Assembly: GCA_963969595.1 (NCBI GenBank)
Contig: OZ018409.1
Coordinates: 21,484,975-21,548,974, forward strand
Length of the DNA stretch: 64,000 nt
From: Neckera pumila
Lineage: Eukaryota > Streptophyta > Bryopsida > Hypnales > Neckeraceae
Direction of reading: 5' to 3'
Shown here: positions 49,522 through 62,120 of the stretch, piece after piece
Position numbering within the stretch: position 1 is the stretch's first letter
Layout of the letters: every line of letters begins with the position of its first letter
Program-made: the position numbers and the translations under genes
Notes under the pieces: generated by a model
The model's database searches: none
What the model saw: only the letters and a program-made list of their open reading frames with translations
Told to the model about the DNA's origin: nothing

Positions 49522-50199
49522 TCAATTTTGAAGGACGTTGAGGGCAAAAAGTGTCTAATAGATGATTTTATTGTTCACTGTACAAACAAAGAACCAATAT
49601 GTATCGGTGCAATAATCAAAGCATTTTGGTGACTAGCTTGGTTATGGGGGGCCGCGTCCTTCAAGGATTAAATGTTTTGCAAATTATTTATTCTTCATTT
49701 TAGTGCAGGGCAATGTCACTCGCTCGTTGTCAAGGATTTCGTGGGAAAAAAAGTGCTGATGAGGAAGGTGGAGCAGAAACCCAACAACGAGTGGCATTGC
49801 ATGACGTAAACTACACAGGGGAAATCCAATTGGATGAAAAATAGAACATGATTGGATGAAAATTGCATCATGCCTAATTATGCAGGCAAAATTGTACAAT
49901 CTAGCACAGAATCCACCCAGGAATTGAATATTGCACCAGTGGTTTACAAGTGGATGAAATATCCAGCAAATGCCCAAACAATGAGTGGATTCATTTTAGA
50001 GTGGATTGGTGTGAATGTTTTCGATGAATAGAAAGATTTTCTTTTCAACAATTTCTTCTAGTATTCTAATAATAATCAATGGCACCATGCCAATGACCAG
50101 CATAGAGGAGGGTCATGTAAAATTTTCATAACTTACTCTAGAAAACAATTGCATAGCAAATCTGGCCCATATTGCAGGCTGGGTTTGTCTCCCCGAAGA
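49522..50199. other. Intergenic, no gene recognised
   Basis: No supported coding region. The open frame on the minus strand at 49684-49977 has no recognisable motif. Confidence 0.4.
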
Positions 50200-50344
50200 G
50201 ATCCATCCAGAGCTTTTTTTCTGGACCCGTGTCCTCCCCTTTGGCAGTGAAGCACAGGTCAGTTTTGGGAGGGACAGAGCCCTAGTGGCCAGATTTGGCA
50301 GAATCTAGTGAAATTTTGCCAGAAAAAAAAGCCCTGGATCCATC
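50200..50344. mobile_element. Small 145-bp inverted-repeat element
   Basis: The left end is GATCCATCCAGAGCTTTTTT and the right end GGGCTTTTTT inverted next to GGATCCATC; about 25 bp pair with a few mismatches. GC-richer than the surroundings. The target duplication is unclear. Confidence 0.5.
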
Positions 50345-51882
50345 ATACTATAATGGGGACTTTTAAAAAATCACGAGTGCCATACACTTGATTACCGGTA
50401 TTAGACTAGCAAATCTGTCCAAACCAGTACCAATTGTTCAGGGTAATGCGATATATATGAGACCTTGCTAGATCCTAACCGAAACCAAAATCCTCTTGTC
50501 CAGACTTCCCCACATTAATGAAAATGGCTCGACAAAATGACACATCCCGGCTCCTAATCTCGAGGATTGCATTTTACTGAGCATTGCAATAATAAGAAAA
50601 TTCCAGACTGTTTTAATCCTGTAATTGCCAGATTGACTTATTACAAGACCGTTTAATGAATTTGGATTCTATGGAATTAGTAAATTAATTGCGCAGTAAT
50701 AATTAATCCTTCAATCCAGTGGTGACAATTGGCAGGTACTCCAAGCCATTTATATTTATCTGCGCCACCACCTGGGGAACGGAAATACGGGGGTGGATTT
50801 GATTTGAAGACATCTACGGTTGGACCAAACAAGCAACCCTAAAACTGGATATAGGTTTTGCTAGATGTACACAATCTGAACATGAGAGCTTATGAGAGGG
50901 TATATAAATATATATACACATATGTGTATGTGTGTGTATGTATATCTATTCATTTATGTAGACAGTACTTTGAAAATTCATAACGTATTCATTTGATGTC
51001 CAAATGTTGCATGCAAAACCACATTGGAATCTTCTTTTACATCCCAATAAGATCCAATTAAAAATCATGGTCATTTCCACAAATACAACCTACTAAAAGT
51101 ACAATAGAACCGCCCTAATCCAATACTCTCTAAACCAATAAAGAGTTGTTAGGAAGTATTGATTGTCGGTCCCAACTTAATAACATGAACCACATGCAAA
51201 ATATCATGATCCTCCCTAATGTAATAACCTCTCTAATGCAATGTGTCAAACCGGTCTCAACTCTATTACTTTAGATAGGTTCTTCTGTAATGATCACTAC
51301 CCATTATATCTCCTTTGGCCCAGCCATGCTCACCTGCCTAAATACTCTGGACAACACAAAATTTAATAGTTGATAACCTAGGTTCTTTTGCCCTTCAATT
51401 TCTCAGTCAATCCTAAAATTGCAGAATCATATATTTGTCAGCCCTTTAAAATGGAAGGGGGAGTCAATTCTCTCCCCTTCATATAGAAGCATTTTGCAAT
51501 ATGAAGGACAGTGCAACCTTATAAAAATACTAGTTTTTACTAACACGGGATGTTAAATAAGTATTAATGAATATAAGACATGCATTATTGTAGTTTCAAA
51601 ACCAAATCTTTAAACAAAACAGTAGACTTCAGATTAGCATAGATATGCATTGAGCAAAGTGATTGAAACCAAGAACCTTGAACCCAAAAATTGTATGTTG
51701 TAGGATATAAAGTAGTACAAAACGTAGTAATTAAAAAAACTTACAAGCCAAACTTTGGTATTCATATTTCTATAATTTGGTTTTTTAAATATTTTTATGT
51801 TTTTGAGGCTCTTTCTAGAAATCATTAAAATTTATCAATGATTGTATTTTCAAGCCAAACATCTTTGACAATGCTTGACATG
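50345..51882. other. Intergenic with a TA/TG microsatellite
   Basis: A mixed TA/TG dinucleotide tract lies at 50901-50946. The word ATTACCGGTATTAGA near 50392 also occurs near 27766. No gene is supported. Confidence 0.5.
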
Positions 51883-53194
51883 TTAACCCCTGAAGATTGT
51901 TACATCCAATATCTGGATTCCCCATGGTCAATCATAATTTTCCTTTGTAAATATCCTTCTTTCAAATTAGAAAATGAAACTAAGAAAATGCTTAATTTGT
52001 ACACCTCTAAAACTTTGCAAACTTCATGTAATAAAATTCAAATTATACAACATTCCATTTTGTTTCGTTGGCATTTTTTTAGTTCTAATAAAAAAAATAA
52101 AAATTTGAACATTCTTATTTTCATTTTAATATTTATATTGGTGAAAATCTTAGATCATTCTAACATATATTGTAATTTAATACAATTTTTTCTTAAACAT
52201 TCTACTTTGAAAAAACACAACTATTTGACTATTTTCACAAGAAGTATCCAAAATTGTCACTTTCTAGTGCCTTGAGCATAAATGAAATCTATAAATATTT
52301 TCAAACTTTCAACCTTTTAAATTTGTAATGAATTGCTACTATACAAATTTGGGGAAAAAAATCAATCCATTCAACCATGTAGATTATGAGATTATAATGG
52401 TTGAAGTTAGAAGATAACAAATTTTGGACCCTACTCAATAAAGCGAGCATAATTTGACTCAACTTTGTGGAGAAGGGGGCACTTTAGAACTTTGGGAACT
52501 TAGACCATTGGGTAGGTTGTTATATTAGTTACATACATGACAAATTTTCAAAAATAATGGAAGTGTTCAACATACCAAAAACTACATTGCATTGAGAGGA
52601 TATCCCCCCTAAAGCTACTACATGAGCAACATTTCAATTGATTTTAGAGAACTCATTTTTTGGAAAAATCAAAATCCAATGGTCAACACAAAGCTTTCCT
52701 TCTTTCAATAAAGTAGAAAACTAAAAATTAAAAAGATCCCTTGAATCACACTAGAATTTGCACAAATGGTTCTAAAATTGTCATGTTATAGTGCATTGAG
52801 TGAAAATTGGAAAAAAAAAGAAAAAAGAAAAGAAGTCATTTTCAATCAATTTGTATTTTTCTATAATGCTATGAAAATGTGTGAAAAAAATTTTAGCAAC
52901 TCAACTTTATAGATTGCAAGATATAAATGTTCAAAGTGAATGAAAAGAACTTCACAACTTCCCTCTCTACTTGCCCTCTCCATTAGCATGATGCCTAAGC
53001 TATCTTGAAACTTTTAAGCACTATAACTTTTGATTCAAACATTCAATTGGCAAAAAAAGTTTTAATTTTGGAAAGTTCATAAAAATGTGCATCTTTGGCA
53101 AGAATTATACTTTCATCCACTCAAAATTGATTTCATGTGAACCTACCTAAGCTTTCAAAAAACTCCATAAGAACTTACAGAATTTTAGGTGTTA
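51883..53194 (+). mobile_element. TTAA element, subfamily E (1,304 bp)
   Basis: TTAA 51883-51886 then CCCCTGAAG; right end ATTTTAGGTG then TTAA 53191-53194. The interior from about 52430 matches the E fragment at 1350-2021. The frame at 51838-52275 crosses the left boundary, is low-complexity, and is not supported as a gene. Confidence 0.7.
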
Positions 53195-53563
53195 ACTTGT
53201 TAAATACCAATTAAAGGTTTAAAGTCCACCATTATTATCATTTGTAAAACACTAGAAAAAGTATGTTAAAAAATAAATGAATATTAACCCTAAAAGACCA
53301 AACACCGTTTTTGGCAACATTGCAATTTTGGACAACTCACTACAAACAAATTTTTTCATTTTTTCTTTGAAATTTTTAATACAAGATGTGCCCAAAGAGC
53401 AGCTTTTAGGCCCAACAATTTCATATCTTTTCACTACATGGTTAAGAAGTTATTGTATAATATGTAATTCTCATTGCTCGGTAGGCAGCTTAGATAGCTC
53501 AAAATTTCTTTAAAATCACTTTTTTAAGAAATAGAAGTTTGAAATTGGTTTTTTAGATGTATA

Positions 53564-53881
53564 TAAGGTAGGAGGCTTGAAAACAGTTTGGGCAATTTGA
53601 ATCAAACATTATACAGAGTTACATTTTGCTTTCTTCAATTAACCCAAATGTACAAAAGGTGTACATTCTAGGAGGTGGTTGCTTTTAGAGCCCTATGGGA
53701 TTTCAACTTCAAAGTTTCATAACTAATTCTACAAAGCTCCAAAAAATATGAAACAACTTGGGCCACATGCCATTTTGTCTTGTCTTTTAAGGAAAACTTA
53801 TTGAAAAATATTTTCAAGGTGTTTTACCTCCCCAAAAATTCAATTTCAGCGCTTAGATGATCGCTTTTTAGACCTACCTTA
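53564..53881 (-). mobile_element. TA/AGGT MITE, family B, copy 3 (314 bp), nested
   Basis: TA 53564-53565 and 53880-53881; termini AGGTAGGAGG and CTACCT. Opposite orientation to copies 1 and 2 (GGCTTGAAAACAGTTTGGG here is the inverse of the right end of copy 2). The A copy at 10425 keeps the uninterrupted site as TTATGTATATGTGGG near 10703. Confidence 0.88.
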
Positions 53882-53913
53882 TATGTGGAAAGGTTTGAAT
53901 CATTCCATTTTGA

Positions 53914-54847
53914 TTAACTCCTAAAGGGCCAACATGCGTTTTTTGGCCGTATAGAAATTTTGGGCAGGTACGTGTGACTAGAGATATCCATATTTGAGGC
54001 TGAAATTTTAATAGAAGGGTGGGGACGAGGAATATCTTCCTGTGTACCAAGTTTCATGACATTTCAAAATACAAGTCAAAAGTTGTGACCTAATATGTTA
54101 TTTTTTTTTGTAACTGGGCAGTTTGGGCAGATTAGAAAAAATCATTTTTTCCGGACTTTTTAAAAAAAAATTGGTTCTCTACATTTATATATACTTAAAA
54201 AAGCTTTGAGTCATTCCATTTCAATCAATGAGTCAAAAGTTGTGAGGGTTTTTGGTTTACGGGCAGTTATGGATTGTCTATACTAATAAAAACTTTAAAG
54301 TTGTTTATTTAACTCAATTTTCAATAATTTTGGAAAAAAATAAAATCCTAGGATGTAGATTGATTATTACAACATTACAACCGTTGGGATTGGCATTTTT
54401 AAATTCCGTGATTAAATTTTTAACAATTTAGTATTTTGAATCATTTTCTACTTCTTTCTACTTACTATTTTTTTCCTATATGTTGTACAATTCCAAATGA
54501 TGTGAATTTTTCAAGCATATAGACAACTTGTTTAGGAAATTGAATTCAAAGAAGCACCACCTTTATCGGCATTTTTTCATTGAAAAGTGAGCTTGCAAAG
54601 TGCAGCTGCCCGGTTTTTCACAGGATTGAAAAAATGGTTTTCAAGACTTTGAATGCTTATATCTTATGATCCACAAGGTGGAATTTTACAAAATATTTTA
54701 AAACATGTTTTCAAAATATCATACTACAAGATCCTATGATTACATCTGTCAAAAATTATTTTTTTCCAAAAATTTGGTAGTTGTATTAGAAATGGCAGTT
54801 TTGGAGCGTTTTTGGTGATTACATAGTCATGAAACTTTAGGGGTTAA
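53914..54847 (+). mobile_element. TTAA element, subfamily A, youngest nested copy (926 bp)
   Basis: TTAA 53914-53917 then CTCCTAAAGGGCC; right end AACTTTAGGGG then TTAA 54844-54847. It lies inside another A element. Deleting it with one TTAA restores TTTTGATTAATGAGATG, equivalent to TTTTGATCAACAAGTC in the copy at 46991. This is the clearest proof of TTAA-specific insertion in the window. Confidence 0.92.
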
Positions 54848-55461
54848 TGAGATGAAAGTTATGAGTAGTTTTAGTTTGCGGGTAGTTATGGAATCTCTAC
54901 TCAAAAACAAACTTTAAAGTCCTTTATTTAACTCAGTTTTCAATATTTTGTAGAAAATAAAAACTTGAGTTTTATATTAAAATATTACAACAGTTGTGAT
55001 TAGCATTTTTCAATTATATAACTAAACTTTTGACAATTTAGTATTTTGACTCATTATCTACTTCTTTGTACTTACTATTTTTTTCCTATATTTTGAACAA
55101 TTTGAAATGATGTGAAATTTTCTAAGCGTATAGACAACTTGCCTTGAAGAATGAATCCAAAGAATAACCACCATTGTGGACATTTTTTATACACATGTGA
55201 CCTTATGCCAGAAATGCAGCTGTCCGGGTTTTCGCAAGGCCAAAAAAGAGATTTTGTCAATTCAAATGCTAATATCTTGCAATCTACACATTGGAAATTT
55301 CTAAAAAAATTTCCACATCTTTTCAAACCAGTGTACTATAAGATCTTATGGTTACATGTGTCCGAAAATGTTTTTCTTTTCTAAAATTTGACATTTGTAC
55401 TAGAATTGGTAGTTTTGGAGCGATTTTGGTGAAAATATAGTCAAAAAACTTCAGGGGTTAA

Positions 55462-56740
55462 AAATTTACGTGATATAAATTTGAAAAGCATGTAGAATAT
55501 TTTAATGCTAACAATAGGCAATACGGAGTCTTTTCATATTGATTCTTGTGGAGAATCCATAAGTTGTAATATTAATCATTGTTGAATTCCATTTGCATAG
55601 CTTTGGATCGTTACGTCATTATTGATAATGACAATAAACAAATCAAATTTATATTTAGCAAAACCATATGATTTCTCCCTTTTTTTCTAAGACAAAGATG
55701 TTGGTCTTCAAAGGGTTTTACCTAATGAGTGCATTAAAAATTATTTGGACCAAAAATTATACTTTTCACTTGTTTTTCATTTTTTACCTGTATACAAAAC
55801 TTGCATAAAAATGAATGTTAAAAAAAAAATTGGAAAAGCATACAAACTAGTTATAGATCTTCTATAGTCTATCCAATCATCAATGTTCAAATTTTGCTTT
55901 TAAAATTTGTAGAGATTGAAATGATTCCCAATCACAAATCATAACCAAATTGATATTCAAATTTAATTCAATTTATAGATACACAACAATTGTTTTATAA
56001 TGCATATTTCTTCTAGAAATCATTTTGTTATTAATATTTGTTGACGGCTATTGGAAGAAGAATGGGGCTCCTTCTTGGCACTCAAGCCAATATAAATTTT
56101 GGATATAAATTTTGTTTTACTTAATAATATTAAATATAAATAAAAGCATACATATATCTCTCACTAATTGAATTAACCTGTAGAATAGAAAGGACTTCTT
56201 GGACTACTAACAAATTTAGATCAATGATATATTACAATAGCAACTAGTTGCGACGTCACTAGGATGAAGAAGAATTTTGTTTATAAATATAGGTGAAATT
56301 TATAGAATGTCAACGACATGTCATTTATTGATCTAAAAGTATGAATAATTATCTAAATGTAGCAATATACTCCTTCAAAAATGTTAATAGCATTCTTGCA
56401 AAGTAATAGTTTTGCCAATTTTTCTCAAGAAACTTATGAATCTTCCATACATTGTTCCAACTAAAATTGCAACAACAAGATAAATTTCTTGAATTAATCA
56501 TTGGCTTGGTGTTCCCGAGACCACCTATCTACTTGTGAGCCAAGATCTAAATTTCTACTAAAGTGTTGATGGATATTATTTTACTTTAAATGTGACAATG
56601 TGAAGTACAATTGAAAAAGAAAGAGGAATGCACCTCAATCCATTCTGGCTGGAATTAAAAGTAGATGAGATAAAGTTTGAGGTGATTTTCCATCAAAAGT
56701 TAATGTTTTGCATTGCAAATTCCAACTCTGTCCATAACAA
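55462..56740. other. Intergenic, no gene recognised
   Basis: AT-rich, without supported frames, repeats or transposon ends. Confidence 0.4.
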
Positions 56741-56889
56741 TGCACTAATAGAAATCCACACTGAAAAAATGATGGTTTTGTATTAAATTCACATTATTTT
56801 AAATACAATTGTGTTACTTTCAACATATATTTAATACAAAAACATCAAATCTCAAGTGGTTTTTTTAGTGTAGATTTCTACTATTGGCA
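56741..56889. mobile_element. 149-bp hairpin MITE
   Basis: The left end TGCACTAATAGAAATC and the right end, inverted, TGCCAATAGTAGAAATC pair over about 28 bp. Inner segments TTTTGTATTAAA and TTTAATACAAAA also pair, so the whole element folds. It is miRNA-precursor-sized, but no expression evidence is available. Confidence 0.65.
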
Positions 56890-57038
56890 TAAATTACAAT
56901 GCAGATGACCAAAGGAGATGGAGGTTAGAAGGTTGTTGAAGCTCCTACAACTACGGTAGTGAGGCTGATGGAGGGTAATAGGGCTAAGCATTGATCCTAC
57001 ACAATAGAAATCCTCTAATGGTTCAAAACTTTTGGATG

Positions 57039-58613
57039 GATTAGGATAGACAAGCTCGGCTAAATCCATAATCACAAGTAGTTGAAATGTATTAGCATTA
57101 GCTTCACGTGTCAATGGCGATGAGATTGTTGGAAGTATATTTTTGTCATAGGATTGTAAATGAACTTTGTGAAAAAAATTCCTAATTTCACCAAAGTGGT
57201 AAAGTTTTATAGAAAGTGTTAAGAGGTTGTATTATGAGGAAATTTCTTAATAACAATAATTTTTAATTGTCTTAGAGCTTCACCACTTTTAAATTGTGTT
57301 GTTCATTGTCACCACATTGTGTATTGAAAAGTTTCTAAAGAACATTTTCTTGCCTATTTTTCTAATTAATAACATATTTTAGGATTGACATGCTTAAGAC
57401 ATTTTCAACCATTACGTGTAGGAGTGGCAAAGTGGTCACAAATAAAACTACTAATGAGTGGTAATTGCATGTTGACTCTTCATCGTCCATCAATGCCAGA
57501 AAAGTTATTAAAAGTCTTTGAAATTGTATTCATGCCTTTAAGTTATTTTGAAGAACCTGTTGAAAAGCTTCGAAGAAACTTGTCTCCAAATCAAATGTGT
57601 TCTTGAAGCCTCCAAACCAAACTTTGTCCGCTCGCTTCTGTTTCAACTTGTTCCCTACACTTCTGTTTCAACTTGTCCCCCACGCTTCCATTTCAACTTG
57701 TCTCCCACGCTTCTGTTTCAATTTGTCTCCCACATTTCCATTTCAACTTGTCTCCCATGTTTCCGTTTCAATTTGTCGCCAAGGAATGAAAATGACTCTT
57801 ATGAAGAGCAATTTTATTTGGAACAATCTTAGTGATTACAATCAAAGAAGATGATAAGCAAGTACATGATTAAGGTTAGGATAGACAAGTTGAGCTAAAT
57901 TAATAATCACAAGTACTTGAAATATTAGTATTAGCTTCACCTATCAATGGCGACGAAGTTGTTGGAAGTGTATATTTTTCACAATATTGTAAATGAAAAT
58001 TGGGTAAAAAATCCCTAAATTTCATCCAAGTGGCAAAGTTCTATAGAAAGTATTAAGAAGTTGTGTTATGAGGGAATTTCTTAATAAAAATAGTTTTTCA
58101 ACTGTCTTAAAGCTTCACCATTTTAAAATTGTATTGTTTATTGTCAACCCATTATGTATAAAAAGTTTCTAAAGAACATTTTCTTGCTGTTTTTTTAATC
58201 ATAATCAGATTCTAGAATTGACTTGCTTAAAAAAATACCAACTACTACGTGCATGGAGTGGCAAAGTGGTCACAAATAAAAAGAAATAATGACGGATTGG
58301 TAATCGCATGTTGACTCTTTACAATCCGTCCATGACGGAAAAGTCATTGAAAGTCTTTGAAAGTACATCTGTGTCTTACAGGTCCTTTCAAGAACCTAAT
58401 GAAAAGTTTGCAAGAAACTTGCCCCCTAAGCTTCCAAATCAAATGTGTTATCAAAGCCTCCAAACCAAACTTGTCCCTCACGCTTCCCTTTCAACTTATT
58501 TCCCACTATTCCATTTCAACTTGTCTCCAAGGATGAAAGTGACTCTAATAATTAGCAATCTTATGTGGAACAATCTTAGTGATTACAATAAAAGAAGATG
58601 ATAAGCAAACACA
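57039..58613 (+). repeat. Tandem duplication of ~0.8 kb
   Basis: Copy 1 (about 57039-57871) and copy 2 (about 57876-58613) share the order AGGATAGACAAG, ATTAGCTTCAC, TTGTTGGAAGT, GGCAAAGTGGTCACAAATAAA, CATGTTGACTCTT, AAAGTCTTTGAAA and GGAACAATCTTAGTGATTACA. Both copies keep a short open frame around CATGTTGACTCTT, but the frames differ in length and have no known domain, so a gene is not claimed. Confidence 0.85.
57639..57785 (+). repeat. 25-bp minisatellite, about six units
   Basis: A unit close to TTTCAACTTGTCTCCCAC plus GCTTCTG repeats at a 25-bp period with few changes. The second copy of the surrounding duplication (58460-58530) holds only two or three such units, so the array changed length after the duplication. 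Confidence 0.88.
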
Positions 58614-60449
58614 ACCCCAAAAGATACTAAGCTCGGGTACATACCATAATTGATAGTTAAGGCCAATAATATTTTCTAAAAATGGATGCAATAATATTTG
58701 AGATATTATTCTTTCAAAAAAATTTAAAGAAAAAACACAATTTTTTTTAATTTTTTGGCATTTACTAGTCACAATTGCCAACTTTCATTTAATTATTTGA
58801 TAGAAAATGTTGAACTTGACCACTAAATATATACTAGATTGATGAACTAAATTTTGTCTTTTCATCTGTTTTGATACCATCTTTGTAGCTCATGTCTTCT
58901 AGAGCCTATAATATCATTCTTAGTGAATACATTTGTATTGGAAAAGTGCTCAATCTTAATAAATTTTCAAAACTAAAAAATTACATATATCATAAGGTTT
59001 TTGGTTAAATATTATCACCATTAAAATTGACACTTCTAAAATGATTTAGTAAATGCGTTTGCAATTTAGTTTTGTCTTTGATTAAATACCTTCATTTAAT
59101 GAATCATTTTTTTCAAAAATATTTCACCTCACTTTTGGTCTTTTTGAACTTTTGGATTTAATTTCTAATTCAATTATCTTCACCCTAAAGAAGATTCAAT
59201 TTGTAGCCCTTGTATATAATATTTTATTGAATGTCAAAATCTAATAATGTAGCTAAAGTGGATACTAAACAAACTTTGATATTTAGCTACCATACTTGGC
59301 TATCAAGGCCAGCATTTCATACTGAATGTTTAATTAAAGTAAAGAAACCACATTTGTCAAATGTTAAAAATAAAAAAATTACATCCAACTTTGTATTTTT
59401 TCCTTATTATTTTTTTGAGAAAATAAAATCTTCTAAATTCCACCATCTATTTTTAAAATTATTTTTTGCCAACCTTCAAGTATTATATTAGTTCATTTGA
59501 TGAAGTCCACCATTAGGAATTTTTTTATGATCTCAAGTATAGGAATTAAAAATAAGATCCTATGGTTGCATCTCAAAAAATTGACAAAGTTTTAGTTATT
59601 GACAAAAAAATTGACAAAGTTTTTGTTTTAGCTATTGTTGACTAGAAATTGCACTTTGAAATGTATTATTGATAAAAATAAACAAACACCAAAATTCCAG
59701 AGGGATCTTACTTAGAAATTAATTATAAATTCAAAAAATATTTAAATTCATCTTTGATTTTGCAAATTGAGATTGCAACTTCTTGAATTTGGAATATTAA
59801 TATTTGTCTTAATAATTGTAACAAATTTATGTCAGGATATAATTGGATACAAAAAACTTGCTCACTAAGAGGTGTTTATGAAGTAAAATGCAAGTAATTG
59901 CAGAAATTTAGGAGGTTCAATAAATTAGTTATAATATTCGATATAGAAGGTTATATTATCCTATAAGTGTAAGTTAGGTTCATTTTAAATCCATCAAATC
60001 CACATCAAGAAAAAATATCCACAATATGAAAACATTTTCTAACCAACATGTTATATTGAAGTAACTTCATTCATGACCTATTGTTTGATGTATGCTTAAT
60101 GTTGTTAATTATGAAAATTTAATTATAAACCAAATGAAATTATACATATCTCAAAGACGCATCTATTACAAATAAAAAATGCCATCATTGGTTGATGCAT
60201 CTTGAAGGTCATTATCTTTGTACAAATTGTATTTCAAATATGAAAAATGAGATCGTTAGAGGCACGATAATTCATTGGGCTATAGATATGAGAGAATTTC
60301 TATAAAATAAAGGTGAACTAGTTTATTGGTGTGTGCACTCGTGACAAAACAAAAATGACACATCATACAGATGCATTGTTATCCTATAAAATTTTCAAGG
60401 AATTTGTAAAGAATTATAGATGGAACATCCACTTAAAAGAGTTTTAGGC
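58614..60449. other. Intergenic, no gene recognised
   Basis: AT-rich. Nothing beyond short, low-complexity frames. Confidence 0.4.
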
Positions 60450-60703
60450 ATTAGATGAAATTTTGGGGCATTGGAAGACCGCAAGTTTGCGCAAAATTGC
60501 CTATGTTTCCAGACTAAGGGAACACAACAACAATTGGCTAATGTGGCCAATGTTGTGCCATGTCATTTTTGTAAAAAAACTTTTTTTGCTTAAAATGATA
60601 TTTGAAAAAAAAATTTGATAGCCCGTACCACTGATCATAGAATTGGGCCAGATTAGAGAACGGGCTTGAAATAGCCGTCCAATGCCCCAAGATGTCATCT
60701 AAT
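60450..60703. mobile_element. 254-bp inverted-repeat MITE
   Basis: The left end ATTAGATGAAAT then TTGGGGCATTGG, and the right end CCAATGCCCCAA then CATCTAAT, pair over about 28 bp with few mismatches. A further palindrome surrounds 60525-60560. The target duplication is not evident. Confidence 0.65.
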
Positions 60704-61190
60704 TGAGGAGATTACGGTTTGAAAAATTGAAGACACTAAAAATGGACATGTTTTTCTTAAGATAACCTTATTTATCTTTGAAGTACCACATTGTAATAAA
60801 AATTATATAATTATAGGCATCTACGGTGAGATCTAATTTTTTTATCATCTTATGTAATAAAACCTGATCACATATCTTTTCTCTATCTTTTTCATTCCTC
60901 AAAATGATATTAGAACCAATTTATTTCTTACAATCATGTTTCTTTATGTTATTTGTCAATTTCTTGTCATAACAACATAAGTACCTAAGACTAAATCTTC
61001 TATACAACCATATTTAAAATTTGCTAGTGCTTTTTAAAAATAGTAATAATTTGACTATTTTGACGAAAAAAAATAAAAAATTTCATTTACAGAAAATAGA
61101 TAATATCTTTGGGTTATAGCCAATTGGCAAATAATCGTGCTTAAAAAAACGCTTGTATACATCTCTCTTCCACCAGGGCTTTGCCCTTGG
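60704..61190. other. Intergenic, no gene recognised
   Basis: No supported frame or repeat. Confidence 0.4.
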
Positions 61191-62120
61191 TTAATCCCTA
61201 AAGTTTCATGACTATGTAATCACCAAAAACACTCCAAAACTGCCATTTCTAATACAACTACCAAATTTTTGGAAAAAAACAATTTTTGACACATGTAATC
61301 ATAGGATCTTGTAGTATGATATTTTGAAAACATGTGGTAAAATTTCAGAAAATTCCACCGTGTGGATCATAAGATATAAGCATTCAAAGTCTTGAAAACC
61401 ATTTTTTCAATCCTGCGAAAAATCGGGCAACTGCACTTTGCAAGCTCACTTTTCAATGAAAAAATGCCGATAAAGGTGGTGCTTCTTTGAATTAAGTTTC
61501 CTAAACAAGTTGTCTATATGCTTGAAAAATTCACATCATTTGGAATTGTACAACATATAGGAAAAAAATAGTAAGTAGAAAGAAGTAGAAAATGATTCAA
61601 AATACTAAATTGTTAAAAATTTAATCATGGAATTTAAAAATGCCAATCCCAACGGTTATAATGCTGTAATAATCAATCTACATCCTAGGATTTTATTTTT
61701 TTCCAAAATTATTGAAAATTGAGTAAAATGAACGACTTTAAAGTTTTTTTTCAAGTAGAGAATCCATAACTGCCCGCAATTCAAAAACCCTCACAACTTT
61801 TGACTCATTGATTGAAATGGAATGACTTTAAGCTTTTTAAGTATATATAAATGTAGAGAACCAATTTTTTTTTTAAAAGTCCGGAAAAAATGATTTTTTC
61901 TGATCTACCCAAACTGCCCAGTTACGAAAAAAAGTAACATATTAGGTCACAACTTTTGACTCGTATTTTGAAATGTCATGAAATTTGGTACACATGAAGA
62001 TATTCCTTGCCCCCACCTTCTATTAAAATTTCAGCCTCAAATATGGATATCTCTAGTCACATGTACCTGCCCAAAATTTCTATACGGCCAAAAAACGCAT
62101 GTTGGTCCTTTAGGGGTTAA
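61191..62120 (-). mobile_element. TTAA element, subfamily A (922 bp)
   Basis: TTAA 61191-61194 then TCCCTAAAG; right end CCTTTAGGGG then TTAA 62117-62120. Read inverted, it matches the young copy at 53918 over its full length (for example GGCCAACATGCGTTTTTTGG at the right end). Family G is inserted in its right-hand TTAA. Confidence 0.88.

Larger units (their letters stand above)
53284..55461 (+). mobile_element. TTAA element, subfamily A, split by two insertions
   Basis: TTAA 53284-53287 then CCCTAAAAGACC; right end CTTCAGGGG then TTAA 55458-55461. A B-family MITE (53564-53881) and a second, younger A element (53914-54847) interrupt it. Removing both restores the order of the undisturbed A copies: TTAGATGTATATGTGG, TTTGAATCATTCCATTTTGA, then AGTTATGAGTAGTTTTAG. 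Non-coding. Confidence 0.85.
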
